The notes below the pieces were generated by a model. The model did no database searches. It worked only from the letters and a program-made list of their open reading frames with translations, and was not told the DNA's origin. Shown piece by piece: positions 1 to 8,129 of a stretch of DNA of 64,000 nucleotides (within the stretch, counting starts at the first letter, position 1; every line of letters begins with the position of its first letter). Both the position numbers and the translations under genes were made by a program. The DNA comes from Piscicoccus intestinalis NBRC 104926 (GTDB lineage Bacteria > Actinomycetota > Actinomycetes > Actinomycetales > Dermatophilaceae), in contig NZ_BCNQ01000014.1 in the NCBI RefSeq assembly GCF_001515525.1, positions 1 to 64,000 on the forward strand, read 5' to 3'.

Positions 1-1439
1 CCGACGTACTTCAGTTCGAGGAACTCGTCGATGCCGACGTGCCCGCCTTCGCGGCCCAGGCCCGACTCCTTGACGCCACCGAACGGCGCGGCCGGGTTGG
101 AGACGACGCCCTGGTTGAGGCCGATCATGCCCGACTCGATGCGCTCGGCAACCCGCAGCCCGCGGCGCAGGTCGTTGGTGAACACATAGGCGATGAGCCC
201 GAACTCGGTGTCGTTGGCCTTGGCGACCGCCTCGTCCTCGGTGTCGAACGGCGTCAGCGGCGCGACCGGCCCGAAGATCTCCTCGCGCACGATCTCGGCC
301 TCCTGCGGCACGCCGGTGAGCACCGTCGGGGTGAAGAAGTAGCCGTCCCCCTGCGGCGCCGAGCCGCCGGTGAGCACGGTCGCGCCCCGGCTCACCGCGT
401 CCTGGACGAGCGCGCCGACCTTCTCCTGCGCAGCGTCGTCGATGAGCGGACCCACCTTCGTGCCCTCGTCCATGCCGTGCCCGAGCCGCAGCGCGCCCAT
501 CTTCTCGGCGAGCTTGCGGCCGAACTCGTCGATGACGCTGGAGTGCACGTAGATCCGGTTGGCGGCGGTGCACGCCTCGCCCATGTTGCGCATCTTCGCG
601 AGCATCGCGCCCGCGACCGCCTCGTCGAGGTCGGCGTCCTCGAACACGAGGAACGGCGCGTTGCCGCCGAGCTCCATCGACGTGCGCAGCACCTTGTCGG
701 CGCACTGCTCGAGCAGGATCTTGCCGATCTTCGTGGAGCCGGTGAACGACAGCTTGCGCGCCAGCCCCGAACGGATCAGCGGCTCCATCGTGGCCCCGGA
801 GTGCGTGGTCGTCACGCAGTTCGCGGCGCCGTCGGGCAGCCCCGCCTCCTTGAGCACCTCCATGAGCGCGAGCATCGACAGCGGAGTCTGATGGGCCGGC
901 TTGACCACGCTCGTGCAGCCCGCGGCGATCGCCGGACCGAGCTTGCGGGTGCCCATCGCCATCGGGAAGTTCCACGGCGTGATGAGCAGGCACGGGCCGA
1001 CGGGCTGCTTGGTGAGCAGGAACCGCGCCCCGCCAGCGGGGGCGGTGGCGTACCCGCCGTCGATGCGCACCGCCTCCCCGGCGAAGTGCCGGAAGAACTC
1101 GGCGGCGTAGGCGATCTCGCCCTGGGCTTCGGCGAACGGCTTGCCCATCTCGCGGGTCATCAGCTCGGCCAGCTCGTCCTGACGCTCCATGAGCAGCTCG
1201 AACGCGCGGGTGAGGATGTCGGCGCGCTGCCGCGGCGTCGTCGCCGCGAACTCCGCCTGGGCCGCGACGGCCGCGTCGAGGGCCTTGCGGGCGTCCGCCG
1301 GGGAGGCGTCGGCCACCTCGCACAGCACGGCGCCCGTCGCCGGGTCGAGGACCTCGAACGTCGCCGAATCCTGCGCGTCGACCCACTGCCCACCGATGAA
1401 GAGCTGCTTGCTCACCTGGTCGACCACTGCGTTGCTCAT
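1..1439 (-). CDS. gabD: NAD(P)-dependent succinate-semialdehyde dehydrogenase family protein, 3' end cut by window edge
   Basis: Aldehyde dehydrogenase superfamily enzyme, most like the succinate-semialdehyde dehydrogenases that oxidise the semialdehyde of the GABA pathway to succinate in the cytosol. About 479 residues are visible. They include the cofactor-binding stretch ITPWNFPMAMGTRKLGPA, the general-base region SMELGGNAPFLVFEDADLD with its Glu, and the catalytic Cys in GEACTAANR. The end reads PFGGVKESGLGREGG, so only a few C-terminal residues are missing. The ATG at 1439 gives MSNAVVDQVSKQLFIGGQWV, a normal family start. The transporter gene 1528-2922 lies upstream on the same strand with an 88-bp gap, so the two may share a transcript. 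The exact aldehyde substrate is inferred from overall similarity only. Confidence 0.88.
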   Translation of the reverse strand, partial: MSNAVVDQVSKQLFIGGQWVDAQDSATFEVLDPATGAVLCEVADASPADARKALDAAVAAQAEFAATTPRQRADILTRAFELLMERQDELAELMTREMGKPFAEAQGEIAYAAEFFRHFAGEAVRIDGGYATAPAGGARFLLTKQPVGPCLLITPWNFPMAMGTRKLGPAIAAGCTSVVKPAHQTPLSMLALMEVLKEAGLPDGAANCVTTTHSGATMEPLIRSGLARKLSFTGSTKIGKILLEQCADKVLRTSMELGGNAPFLVFEDADLDEAVAGAMLAKMRNMGEACTAANRIYVHSSVIDEFGRKLAEKMGALRLGHGMDEGTKVGPLIDDAAQEKVGALVQDAVSRGATVLTGGSAPQGDGYFFTPTVLTGVPQEAEIVREEIFGPVAPLTPFDTEDEAVAKANDTEFGLIAYVFTNDLRRGLRVAERIESGMIGLNQGVVSNPAAPFGGVKESGLGREGGHVGIDEFLELKYV

Positions 1440-1527
1440 CGTCACCTGCTCCACGTCGTCATGCTTGGGGTGTTCCCGCCGTCGATCCTGTCACGCCGCG
1501 GGGTGCCTGCACGGCCGACCCGAGCGG

Positions 1528-2922
1528 CTACCCGCGGTGCTCCTGGCCGGCCGCCACCGGGATCGGCCCGGTCCCCGGAATGTCCGTCCCACGCACCGAG
1601 ACACCCTTGGTCTCGATCATCGTCACGGCCCCGACGAGGCCGACCACACAGGCTCCGACCATGTACCACGCGGGGATCAGCGTGTTGCCGGTCGCGTCGA
1701 TGAGCGACTCGTTGACCAGCGGCGCGGTGCCGCCGAACAACGAGGTCGCGATGTTGTAGCCCATCGCCAGCCCGGCGTAGCGCACGTGCGCGGGGAACAT
1801 CGCCGGGAACGTGGCCGAGATCGTCGCCAGCTGCGGGGTGTACAGCAGCCCGAGGATCGTGAACGCGATCATCGCCTGCGTGAAGCCCTGCGCCATGAAG
1901 TGATACAGCGGCACGGCGAGCACGATGAACGCCACGAGCGAGCCGATCCACAGCGGCTTGCGCCCGACGCGGTCCGAGAGCGCCCCGACGAACGGCAGCA
2001 CGGCCATCATCGCGAACTGCCCGACGATCGGGATGATCAGCGCGTGGCTGTCGGTCAGGTCGATCGTCGTCTGCAGGTACGTCGGCATGTAGCTGAGCAG
2101 CGTGTAGTTGATGACGTTCAGCGCGATGACCAGCGCGCCCAGGCGCAGCATGATCGGCAGGTACGTGGTGAACAGGTCCTTGAACTTGTCCAGCACCCGC
2201 TCGTCGGTGGTGTCGGTGCCCGCCTCCAGCTCGCGGAAGACCGGGGTGTCCTCCATCTTGCTGCGCAGGTACAGCCCGATGAGACCGAGCGGCCCGGCGA
2301 TGAGGAACGGAATGCGCCAGCCCCAGTCGAGCATCTGGGCCGTCGAGAGGTTCCACGTCAGCGTGAGCATGAGCAGCGCGCCGCCGTTGAAGCCGGCCAG
2401 CGTGCCGAACTCCAGGAAGCTGCCGTAGAACCCGCGCTTGCGGTCGGGCGCGTACTCGGCCATGAACGTCGCGGCGCCGCCGTACTCGCCGCCGGTGGAG
2501 AAGCCCTGCACCATGCGCAGCAGGTAGAGCAGCACCGGTGCCGCGATGCCGATCGCCGCGTACGACGGGATGAGGCCGATGCAGAACGTCGCGGCCGCCA
2601 TGAGCATGATCGTCGCGGCCAGCACCTTCTTGCGGCCGATCTTGTCGCCCAGCGGGCCCCAGACCATGCCGCCGATGGGACGCATGATGAAGGAGACGGC
2701 GAACGCCAGCAGCGTGAAGATGAGGGCGCCGGTGGCCTCCTCGGGGAAAAGCACCTGCGAGATGATCACCGCGCCGTAGGCGAAGACGCCGTAGTCGAAC
2801 CACTCGACCGCGTTGCCGATCGCGCTGGCCCCGATGGCGCGCCGCAGGGTCGAGCGGTCGGCCTCCGGGGGCGCGTCCGGCTCGTGGCGCGCCCGTTCTG
2901 CGTGGCTGGGTCGGTCGGACAT
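1528..2922 (-). CDS. MFS transporter of the metabolite:H+ symporter (MHS) family, ProP/ShiA-like
   Basis: Predicted inner-membrane proton symporter of 464 residues with about twelve hydrophobic segments. The MHS signatures are visible: WFDYGVFAYGAVIISQVLF near the N terminus, the loop motif GPLGDKIGRKKVL, the segment GFSTGGEYGGAATFMAEYAP, and the second half-motif GALSDRVGRKPLW. This family carries proline/betaine, shikimate, alpha-ketoglutarate or citrate; the substrate here is not readable from sequence. The ATG at 2922 has GAGGAG seven bases upstream. Its promoter, with a palindromic GntR-type operator, is at 3075-3118. Position next to a semialdehyde dehydrogenase suggests uptake of a carboxylate or amino-acid-like substrate (inference). 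Confidence 0.88.
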   Translation of the reverse strand: MSDRPSHAERARHEPDAPPEADRSTLRRAIGASAIGNAVEWFDYGVFAYGAVIISQVLFPEEATGALIFTLLAFAVSFIMRPIGGMVWGPLGDKIGRKKVLAATIMLMAAATFCIGLIPSYAAIGIAAPVLLYLLRMVQGFSTGGEYGGAATFMAEYAPDRKRGFYGSFLEFGTLAGFNGGALLMLTLTWNLSTAQMLDWGWRIPFLIAGPLGLIGLYLRSKMEDTPVFRELEAGTDTTDERVLDKFKDLFTTYLPIMLRLGALVIALNVINYTLLSYMPTYLQTTIDLTDSHALIIPIVGQFAMMAVLPFVGALSDRVGRKPLWIGSLVAFIVLAVPLYHFMAQGFTQAMIAFTILGLLYTPQLATISATFPAMFPAHVRYAGLAMGYNIATSLFGGTAPLVNESLIDATGNTLIPAWYMVGACVVGLVGAVTMIETKGVSVRGTDIPGTGPIPVAAGQEHRG

Positions 2923-3074
2923 CGGGACTCCTCACGCCGGGGCGGATTCGCTGGTCGATGTGCGCGGTGCTCGCGCGTGCGGCAGTTTGCTGGGCACGGC
3001 ACCGGGGCTCCCCCGGGTGTACGCGGCCACGCCCGCGACGATCGCGACGGCTCGAAAAGCGAGCCATTGTGTCT

Positions 3075-3118
3075 GATTGTCGACAATCGGAGCGTAGTCT
3101 CCAGCCCGAGCCTGTCAA
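3075..3118 (-). promoter_or_regulatory. Sigma70-type promoter with overlapping GntR-type operator upstream of the MHS transporter
   Basis: On the minus strand TTGACA (3113-3118) is followed after 16 bp by TACGCT (3091-3096). Immediately after that, at the expected transcription start, lies the perfect 14-bp palindrome GATTGTCGACAATC (3075-3088). Its core TTGTCGACAA fits the TNGTNNNACNA pattern known for FadR-subfamily GntR repressors. Binding there would block transcription of the transporter and probably the dehydrogenase downstream. The cognate regulator is not next to it; the only GntR gene in the window is at 39342. Confidence 0.6.
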
Positions 3119-3192
3119 GGGTTCACCGAGAACCACCCGGGGAGCGCGCGGACGACGGCCGGGGTCGTCGACGCGCTCGGGGAATTCGCCAT

Positions 3193-3289
3193 ATCGACGA
3201 TCCCGTTGCGCGGGCCGACCGAGTACCATCGGTATCTGCGCAGGTCAGCGGCTTAAGCGGCTGATGTGAGTCGCAACGGGATCGTCGTT
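3193..3289. repeat. Long inverted repeat (16-bp perfect, about 20-bp imperfect arms, 61-nt spacer)
   Basis: CGACGATCCCGTTGCG at 3195-3210 is exactly complementary to CGCAACGGGATCGTCG at 3272-3287, and after one mismatch the pairing continues for three more bases. The spacer holds further small palindromes (TACC/GGTA and GCTTAAGC). It lies about 30 bp past the stop of the aldo/keto reductase on its strand, so a large terminator-like hairpin is one reading. A miniature element remnant is another. Confidence 0.6.
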
Positions 3290-3318
3290 ATGGCAAAACC
3301 TTCGCGGGTGCCGGCGGG

Positions 3319-4227
3319 TCAGCGGCCAGGCAGCCGGGAGCGGACCTCGCGCGCGAGCCGCCCGACGACGCGCCGCGGCAGCGAGGCCTCGCCCTCGAAG
3401 GTCATCGTCGCGGGGTCGGGGCCGGTGCGCTCGTCGCGGTTGAGCCGGTCGATCATCGCGAGGTCGGCCTCGTCGAGCTGCACGTCGAGGGAGGCGAAGT
3501 TCTCGACGATCCGTTGCGGCGTCACCGATTTGGGGATGACGACGAGCCCGTGGGCGCGGTGCCAGGCGAGCACGACCTGCGCCGGCGTCGCGTCGTGCTT
3601 GCTGGCGACCGTGCGCAGGATCGGGTCGTCGAGCAGGCCCTTGCCCGACCCCAGCGGCGACCACGATTCGGTGACGATGCCGTGCCGGGCATCGACCGCC
3701 CGCATCGGCGCCTGGGTCAGGTAGGGGTGCAACTCGATCTGGTGGATGACCGGGGTCACCCCGGTCTGCTCGATGAGGGTCTCCAGCTCGGCCTCCGGGA
3801 AGTTCGAGACCCCGATCGAGCGGATGCGGCCCTGCCGCTGCAACTCGATCATGGCTCGCCAGGTCGGCACGTACTGCTTCTTGAACGGCATCGCCCAGTG
3901 GATGAGGTAGAGGTCGAGCACGTCGAGGCCGAGCTTGCCCATCGACGTGTCGAAGGCTCGCAGCGTGGAGTCGTACCCCTGGTCGGCGTTCCACAGCTTG
4001 GTCGTGACGAACACGTCGTCGCGGGGCACGTCGGCGGCGGCGAGGGCGCGGCCGACGCCGGCCTCGTTGCCGTAGATCGCGGCGGTGTCGATGTGCCGGT
4101 AGCCGGCGGTCAGGGCCTGGCCGACGGCCCGCTCGGCGACCGCGTCGTCGACCTGCCAGACCCCGAACCCGAGCTGCGGGATCGAGTGGCCGTCGTGGAA
4201 GTCGATGCGGGGCGAGGTGCTGGTCAT
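3319..4227 (-). CDS. Aldo/keto reductase family oxidoreductase (2,5-diketo-D-gluconate reductase type)
   Basis: Cytosolic NADPH-dependent carbonyl reductase of 302 residues with a TIM-barrel fold. Visible motifs are PQLGFGVWQVDD at the start, GYRHIDTAAIYGNEAGVGRAL with the catalytic Asp and Tyr, the Lys in VFVTTKLWNADQGYDST, LDLYLIHWAMP with the catalytic His, and the cofactor loop VVIPKSVTPQRIVENF. I chose the ATG at 4227 because GAAGGA lies five bases upstream and it gives the usual family N terminus MTSTSPRIDFHDG. The frame stays open for another 33 codons upstream but shows no family signal. The physiological substrate is unknown. Confidence 0.9.
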   Translation of the reverse strand: MTSTSPRIDFHDGHSIPQLGFGVWQVDDAVAERAVGQALTAGYRHIDTAAIYGNEAGVGRALAAADVPRDDVFVTTKLWNADQGYDSTLRAFDTSMGKLGLDVLDLYLIHWAMPFKKQYVPTWRAMIELQRQGRIRSIGVSNFPEAELETLIEQTGVTPVIHQIELHPYLTQAPMRAVDARHGIVTESWSPLGSGKGLLDDPILRTVASKHDATPAQVVLAWHRAHGLVVIPKSVTPQRIVENFASLDVQLDEADLAMIDRLNRDERTGPDPATMTFEGEASLPRRVVGRLAREVRSRLPGR

Positions 4228-4548
4228 GTCATCCTTCGTGTCGCTGTCCGGAGGCGGGCGCTCTCCCCGACTCGCCCGCTGCGTCTCGGCGGGTGAGATG
4301 GGCCGGGAAGTCGCCCACGGCTTCAAAACTAAGCCTGCCCGCCCGCGCGGCTCGCGGCGAGCCCCCGATCACGCCGCCGGCCACGCGACCGACGGCGAAG
4401 GAGCCGGTGCCGCAGCAGGGTTCGCCCGCGCACCGGTTCGTCAGGTCGCGAATCGGACAGTGCGCAGGTCGCGCGCACGCGCCGACGTTGTTGAACGATC
4501 GTTCAGGAAGCGACCCACACCCGCCGCGGAGGCGCCTAGCGTCGCGGC
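4228..4548. promoter_or_regulatory. Divergent intergenic region with 14-bp palindrome
   Basis: The region separates the aldo/keto reductase (minus) from the deacetylase (plus). TGAACGATCGTTCA at 4492-4505 is a perfect palindrome of the kind bound by TetR dimers. It sits 32 bp before the -10-like TAGCGT (4537-4542), which is followed after 6 nt by the ATG at 4549, so that gene is probably leaderless. No other gene is seen here. Confidence 0.5.
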
Positions 4549-5478
4549 ATGCCGACCCGCCGGACAGTGCTGTCCGCCGCCGCGGCCGCTGCCGCGGCGC
4601 TCGCCGCAGAGGGCTTGGCGCGTGGCCTTGGGGGGCCGCTCGCCGGGCCGCTGGCCGGTGCCCTCGGGCAGCCGAGCGGCGGGGCCGGCGGGGAGTTGGC
4701 GGTGGGACGCTCTGAGGCATCGGCCTCCGGGCGCCCCGCGCGGAGCGCTGGAGGGGGGGGCGAGCGGCTCACGCGGGCCCGGGCGGTCGCCGACTTCGGC
4801 GGACGTCGACCGCGCCAGTGGGGGCTGCGCACGAGCGGCGCGATCACGAGCGCCGGGCCGCGGGCCGTCTCCGCGGGTCGCGTGGTGCTGACCTTCGACG
4901 CGTGCGGCGGGCCGGCCGGCAGCGGTTACGACGCCGCGCTCATCGGCACCCTGCGACGCCTGCGGGTGCCCGCGACGCTCTTCCTCAACGCCCGCTGGAT
5001 CGCGGCGAACCGTTCGCAGACGCGCGAACTCGCCGCCGATCCGCTGTTCAAGCTGGCGAGCCACGGGTGGCGGCACCTGCCGCTGTCGGTGAGCGGCCGC
5101 AGCGCGTACGGCATCCGCGGCACCGGCAGCGTCGCGCAGGCCTACGACGAGCTGACCGGCGCCACCCCCGCCCTGGAGGCGGTGACCGGCACCCGGGTGC
5201 GGTGGTTCCGGCCGGGTACGGCCTACTGCGACGAGGTCGCCGCCGCACTCGCGCACCGGATCGGCACGCCCGTCGTGGGATTCAGCGTCAACGGCGATGC
5301 GGGCGCCACGTTCTCGCCCGCGCAGGTCGCCTCCGCCGTGGGCGCGGCGCGGCCCGGCGACATCGTCATCGCGCACTTGAACCACCCGGCCGGCGGCACC
5401 GCCCGCGGTTACGCGCGGGCCCTGCCCCGGCTCCTCGACGCGGGCGTGCGCTTCGGCCACCTCGACCCGCGCCGCTGA
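4549..5478 (+). CDS. Exported polysaccharide deacetylase (NodB-fold), twin-arginine-like signal
   Basis: Predicted secreted or membrane-tethered carbohydrate esterase of 309 residues. The N terminus MPTRRTVLSAAAAAAAALAA carries an RR pair and an Ala-rich hydrophobic core, as in Tat signals. The NodB domain runs from about residue 105: VVLTFDACGG in place of the usual TFDDGP (a variant with one metal-binding Asp, known in actinobacterial members), KLASHGWRHLPLS with HxxxH, and RVRWFRPGTAYCDE. The likely substrate is N-acetylated glycan in peptidoglycan or a surface polymer. It faces a second deacetylase gene (5610-6617) across 131 bp. Its start is leaderless-type. Confidence 0.8.
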   Translation: MPTRRTVLSAAAAAAAALAAEGLARGLGGPLAGPLAGALGQPSGGAGGELAVGRSEASASGRPARSAGGGGERLTRARAVADFGGRRPRQWGLRTSGAITSAGPRAVSAGRVVLTFDACGGPAGSGYDAALIGTLRRLRVPATLFLNARWIAANRSQTRELAADPLFKLASHGWRHLPLSVSGRSAYGIRGTGSVAQAYDELTGATPALEAVTGTRVRWFRPGTAYCDEVAAALAHRIGTPVVGFSVNGDAGATFSPAQVASAVGAARPGDIVIAHLNHPAGGTARGYARALPRLLDAGVRFGHLDPRR

Positions 5479-5609
5479 GCCGGACGCGCAGACCCGGCGT
5501 CCGCCTCCCGGGCGATGCGCTCGCAGCCGAGCGTGGCGGCTTCAGCCGCAACCCCGAGCTCTCAGCGCACCCGCGAGCGGGCGGGGCGCTCAGGCGCGGG
5601 CGAGCGGGA

Positions 5610-6617
5610 TCAGGCCGGCGCGCGCTCGAACCACACCATCCGACCCACCGGAGCCAGCTGGGCCAGCCCGGAGACGGTCGGGAACCGGTACCCCCGCGAG
5701 CGCAGCTCGTCGATGAGGCCGCCGGTCAGGGCGCCGCGGTCGAAGGTCGGCAGCACCCGCGAGGCGCCCGGCTCGCCCCCAACGCCAGTCGCGCCTCCGG
5801 CGCCAGGCTCGCCCCCGGCGCCCGGCTCCACTCCGGCTCCCGGCAAGGCTCCGGCTCCCGGCAAGGCTCCGGCTCCCGGCTCGCCCACAGCGCCCCGGCC
5901 GCGGTAGCCGCTGACGCCCACGGAGGCGTCGTGCAGCAGCATGATGCCGCCGGGGTGGGCGGCGCCGATCGCGCGGTCGAGGAGCACCTGGGTGGGCTCG
6001 TCGGTCCAGTCCCGGGCCCAGGCGCTCCACAGCACGACGTCGAGGCCGAGGGCGCGGGTGGCGACCGCGAGCTGGGGGGTCTGGGCCCCGTAGGCCGGGC
6101 GGAACAACCGCACGCGGTGCTGGGCGACCTCCTCGACGATGTCGCGGGCGCGCCGGATCGACCCGATCGCCTGCGCGAACGGCAGCGTCGTCAGCCGGGT
6201 GTGGTCGAAGCCGTGCAGGGCCACCTCGTGGCCGTCGGTGACGATTCGGCGCAGCACCCCGGGGTGCGCCAGCACCTGCTCGGCGAGCACGAAGAACGTG
6301 GCGCGCACGTGCCGCCGCGCAAGGGCGTCGAGCACCGGGATCGTCGTCGCCGGATCGGGCCCGTCGTCGTAGGTCAGCGCGAGCACCGGCTCCTGCGTGA
6401 TCGCGCAGGCCCGCACGGTCGCCGGCGCGAGCACCGGCCGGGCCAGCCGCAAGGCCGGGGGCGTCGGCGGAATCGGGCGCGGGCCCTCCTCGTACGCGCA
6501 GGCGTAGCGCTGCCGCACGAGCACGCTGCCCGAGCGACCCGGGCGACCCGAGCGGCCGGCGAGTCCGGACGGACCCGGACGGTCCGACGAGTGGGACCGC
6601 CGGGCCAGCGGGTTCAC
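5610..6617 (-). CDS. Polysaccharide deacetylase (NodB-fold) with a Pro/Gly/Ala repeat insert
   Basis: A 335-residue carbohydrate esterase with LTYDDGPDP (about residues 81-89), ALHGFDHT with the metal-binding His pair, LFRPAYGAQTP, and PGGIMLLHDAS. Between the last motif and the closing segment LIDELRSRGYRFPTV is a low-complexity stretch of about 40 residues (245-286) built on PGAG units. I place the start at the GTG of 6617, which overlaps the TGA of the upstream nucleotide-sugar dehydrogenase; the open frame further upstream is antisense-like noise. Translational coupling to that gene suggests joint work in a surface polysaccharide pathway. No clear signal peptide is seen. Confidence 0.82.
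   Translation of the reverse strand: MNPLARRSHSSDRPGPSGLAGRSGRPGRSGSVLVRQRYACAYEEGPRPIPPTPPALRLARPVLAPATVRACAITQEPVLALTYDDGPDPATTIPVLDALARRHVRATFFVLAEQVLAHPGVLRRIVTDGHEVALHGFDHTRLTTLPFAQAIGSIRRARDIVEEVAQHRVRLFRPAYGAQTPQLAVATRALGLDVVLWSAWARDWTDEPTQVLLDRAIGAAHPGGIMLLHDASVGVSGYRGRGAVGEPGAGALPGAGALPGAGVEPGAGGEPGAGGATGVGGEPGASRVLPTFDRGALTGGLIDELRSRGYRFPTVSGLAQLAPVGRMVWFERAPA
5770..5890 (-). repeat. In-frame short tandem repeats inside the deacetylase gene
   Basis: Seen on the plus strand as repeated GGCTCCGGCTCCCGGCAA-like 18-mers and related 9-mers. They encode PGAGALPGAGALPGAG and similar units. The repeats keep the reading frame and fall in a loop between conserved motifs, so copy number could vary without breaking the enzyme. 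Confidence 0.7.
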
Positions 6618-8035
6618 AGCAGTTCCACGTTGTCGGCCGCGAGCGTCCGGCCGCGGGTGTCGAACAGCAGCGGTGTGCGCGCGGCCATGTCGTCGAGGTC
6701 GTAGCTGCGGTGCGGCTGCAGCACGACCGTCAGGTCGGCCTGCGCGAGCGCGGCGTCGAGGTCGGGCTCGCGCTCGAGGCTGTGCCCGTTGATGCGCCAG
6801 GTCTGCACGAACGGGTCGTGGAAGACGACCCGGGCGCCGCGGGCCTCGAACATCTTGGCGATGTCGACGGCCGGCGACTCGCGCTGGTCGGCGATGTCGG
6901 GCTTGTACGTCACGCCGAGCAGCAGCACGGTGGAGCCGCGCAGCGCCTTGGCGTGGTCGTTGAGCAGCTCGGCGGCGCGCAGCACGACGTAGTTCGGCAT
7001 CTTGGCGTTGATGTCCTGGGCCAGCTCGACGAAGCGGAAGCTCGTCTTGAGCTTGGCGCGCACCCGGTGCGAGAGGTAGTTCGGGTCGATCGGGATGCAG
7101 TGCCCGCCGACGCCGGGGCCGGGGTAGAACGCCTGGAACCCGAACGGCTTGGTGGAGGCGGCCCGAATCGACTCCCACAGGTCGATGTCGAGCTCGTGGC
7201 AGAACATCGCCATCTCGTTGACGAGCGCGATGTTGACGTGCCGGTAGGTGTTCTCCAGCAGCTTGGCCATCTCGGCCTCGCGGGTGCCCTTGACGGTGAC
7301 GACGTGGTCGACGAAGCGCCCGTAGAACTCCGCGGCCTTCATCGTGCAGGCCCGGGTGCAGCCGCCGACGACCTTCGGGGTGTTCTTCGCGCCGTAGTCG
7401 GTGCGGCCCGGGTCGATGCGCTCGGGGCTGAACGCGACGTAGATGTCCTGCCCGACGACGTGACCGGTGGCCTCGATGACCGGGCGCACGAGCTCCTCGG
7501 TGGTGCCGGGGTACGTCGTCGACTCCAGCACGATCGTCATGCCGGGGTGCGCGCCGGCGGCCACGGTGGCCACCGCGGCCTGCACGGCGCCCAGGTCGGG
7601 GCCGCCCTCTTCGGACAGCGGGGTCGGCACGCAGATGACCGCGACGTCGGCGTCCCGCACGCGGGACGTGTCGGTGGTGGCCTCGAAGCCGGCCGCGCGC
7701 ATCGCGGCGATGTCGTCGTCGTGCAGGTCGTCGACGTGCGAGTGGCCGGCGTTGAGCCCGCCGACGACCCGCTCGCTGAGGTCGATGCCGAGCACCCGCA
7801 GGCCCGCGCGGGAGGCCTCCTGGGCCAGCGGCAACCCGACGTAACCGAGGCCGATGACGGCCAGGTCGACGGAGCCGGTGCGGCCCGTTTGCGCGGTCTC
7901 CCCGGCCGGCGCGGTGCCGGTCGCGGTCGCGTCGGTCGCGTCGGTCGTGCCGGTCGTCGCCGCGGCGTCGGCGGCATCGGTGCCGTCGGCGAGGCCCGTC
8001 GCCCCGCCGGCCGAGGTCGTTTCGGTGATCGTCAT
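6614..8035 (-). CDS. Nucleotide sugar dehydrogenase (UDP-GlcNAc/ManNAc or UDP-glucose 6-dehydrogenase family)
   Basis: NAD-dependent cytosolic enzyme of 473 residues that oxidises C6 of a UDP-hexose to the uronate. After an Ala/Thr-rich N-terminal stretch of about 55 residues come the Rossmann motif LAVIGLGYVGLPLA, VAVICVPTPLSEEGGPDL, SPERIDPG, the catalytic Cys loop GPGVGGHCIPIDPNYL, and the C-terminal domain with LLLGVTYKPDIADQRESPA. The ATG at 8035 is preceded by GGGGGAA. The motifs fit the WecC/TuaD-like group; which UDP sugar is used cannot be told. The neighbours are a glycosyltransferase upstream and a deacetylase coupled downstream, so a uronate-containing wall polymer is plausible. 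Confidence 0.88.
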   Translation of the reverse strand: MTITETTSAGGATGLADGTDAADAAATTGTTDATDATATGTAPAGETAQTGRTGSVDLAVIGLGYVGLPLAQEASRAGLRVLGIDLSERVVGGLNAGHSHVDDLHDDDIAAMRAAGFEATTDTSRVRDADVAVICVPTPLSEEGGPDLGAVQAAVATVAAGAHPGMTIVLESTTYPGTTEELVRPVIEATGHVVGQDIYVAFSPERIDPGRTDYGAKNTPKVVGGCTRACTMKAAEFYGRFVDHVVTVKGTREAEMAKLLENTYRHVNIALVNEMAMFCHELDIDLWESIRAASTKPFGFQAFYPGPGVGGHCIPIDPNYLSHRVRAKLKTSFRFVELAQDINAKMPNYVVLRAAELLNDHAKALRGSTVLLLGVTYKPDIADQRESPAVDIAKMFEARGARVVFHDPFVQTWRINGHSLEREPDLDAALAQADLTVVLQPHRSYDLDDMAARTPLLFDTRGRTLAADNVELL

Positions 8036-8129
8036 GCTGTTCCCCCTGTGTTGTGGTCGTGATGGCGTCGACGCCGCCCCCCTGGCGGTGTGTGTCGACG
8101 CCCGATGCGTCTGCCGGCCCGGCCGGGCC

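Noticed and set aside
39-1703. Long open frame opposite the semialdehyde dehydrogenase gene
   Set aside because: Arg/His/Leu-rich translation with no recognisable domain, antisense to a clear gene; typical GC-rich shadow.
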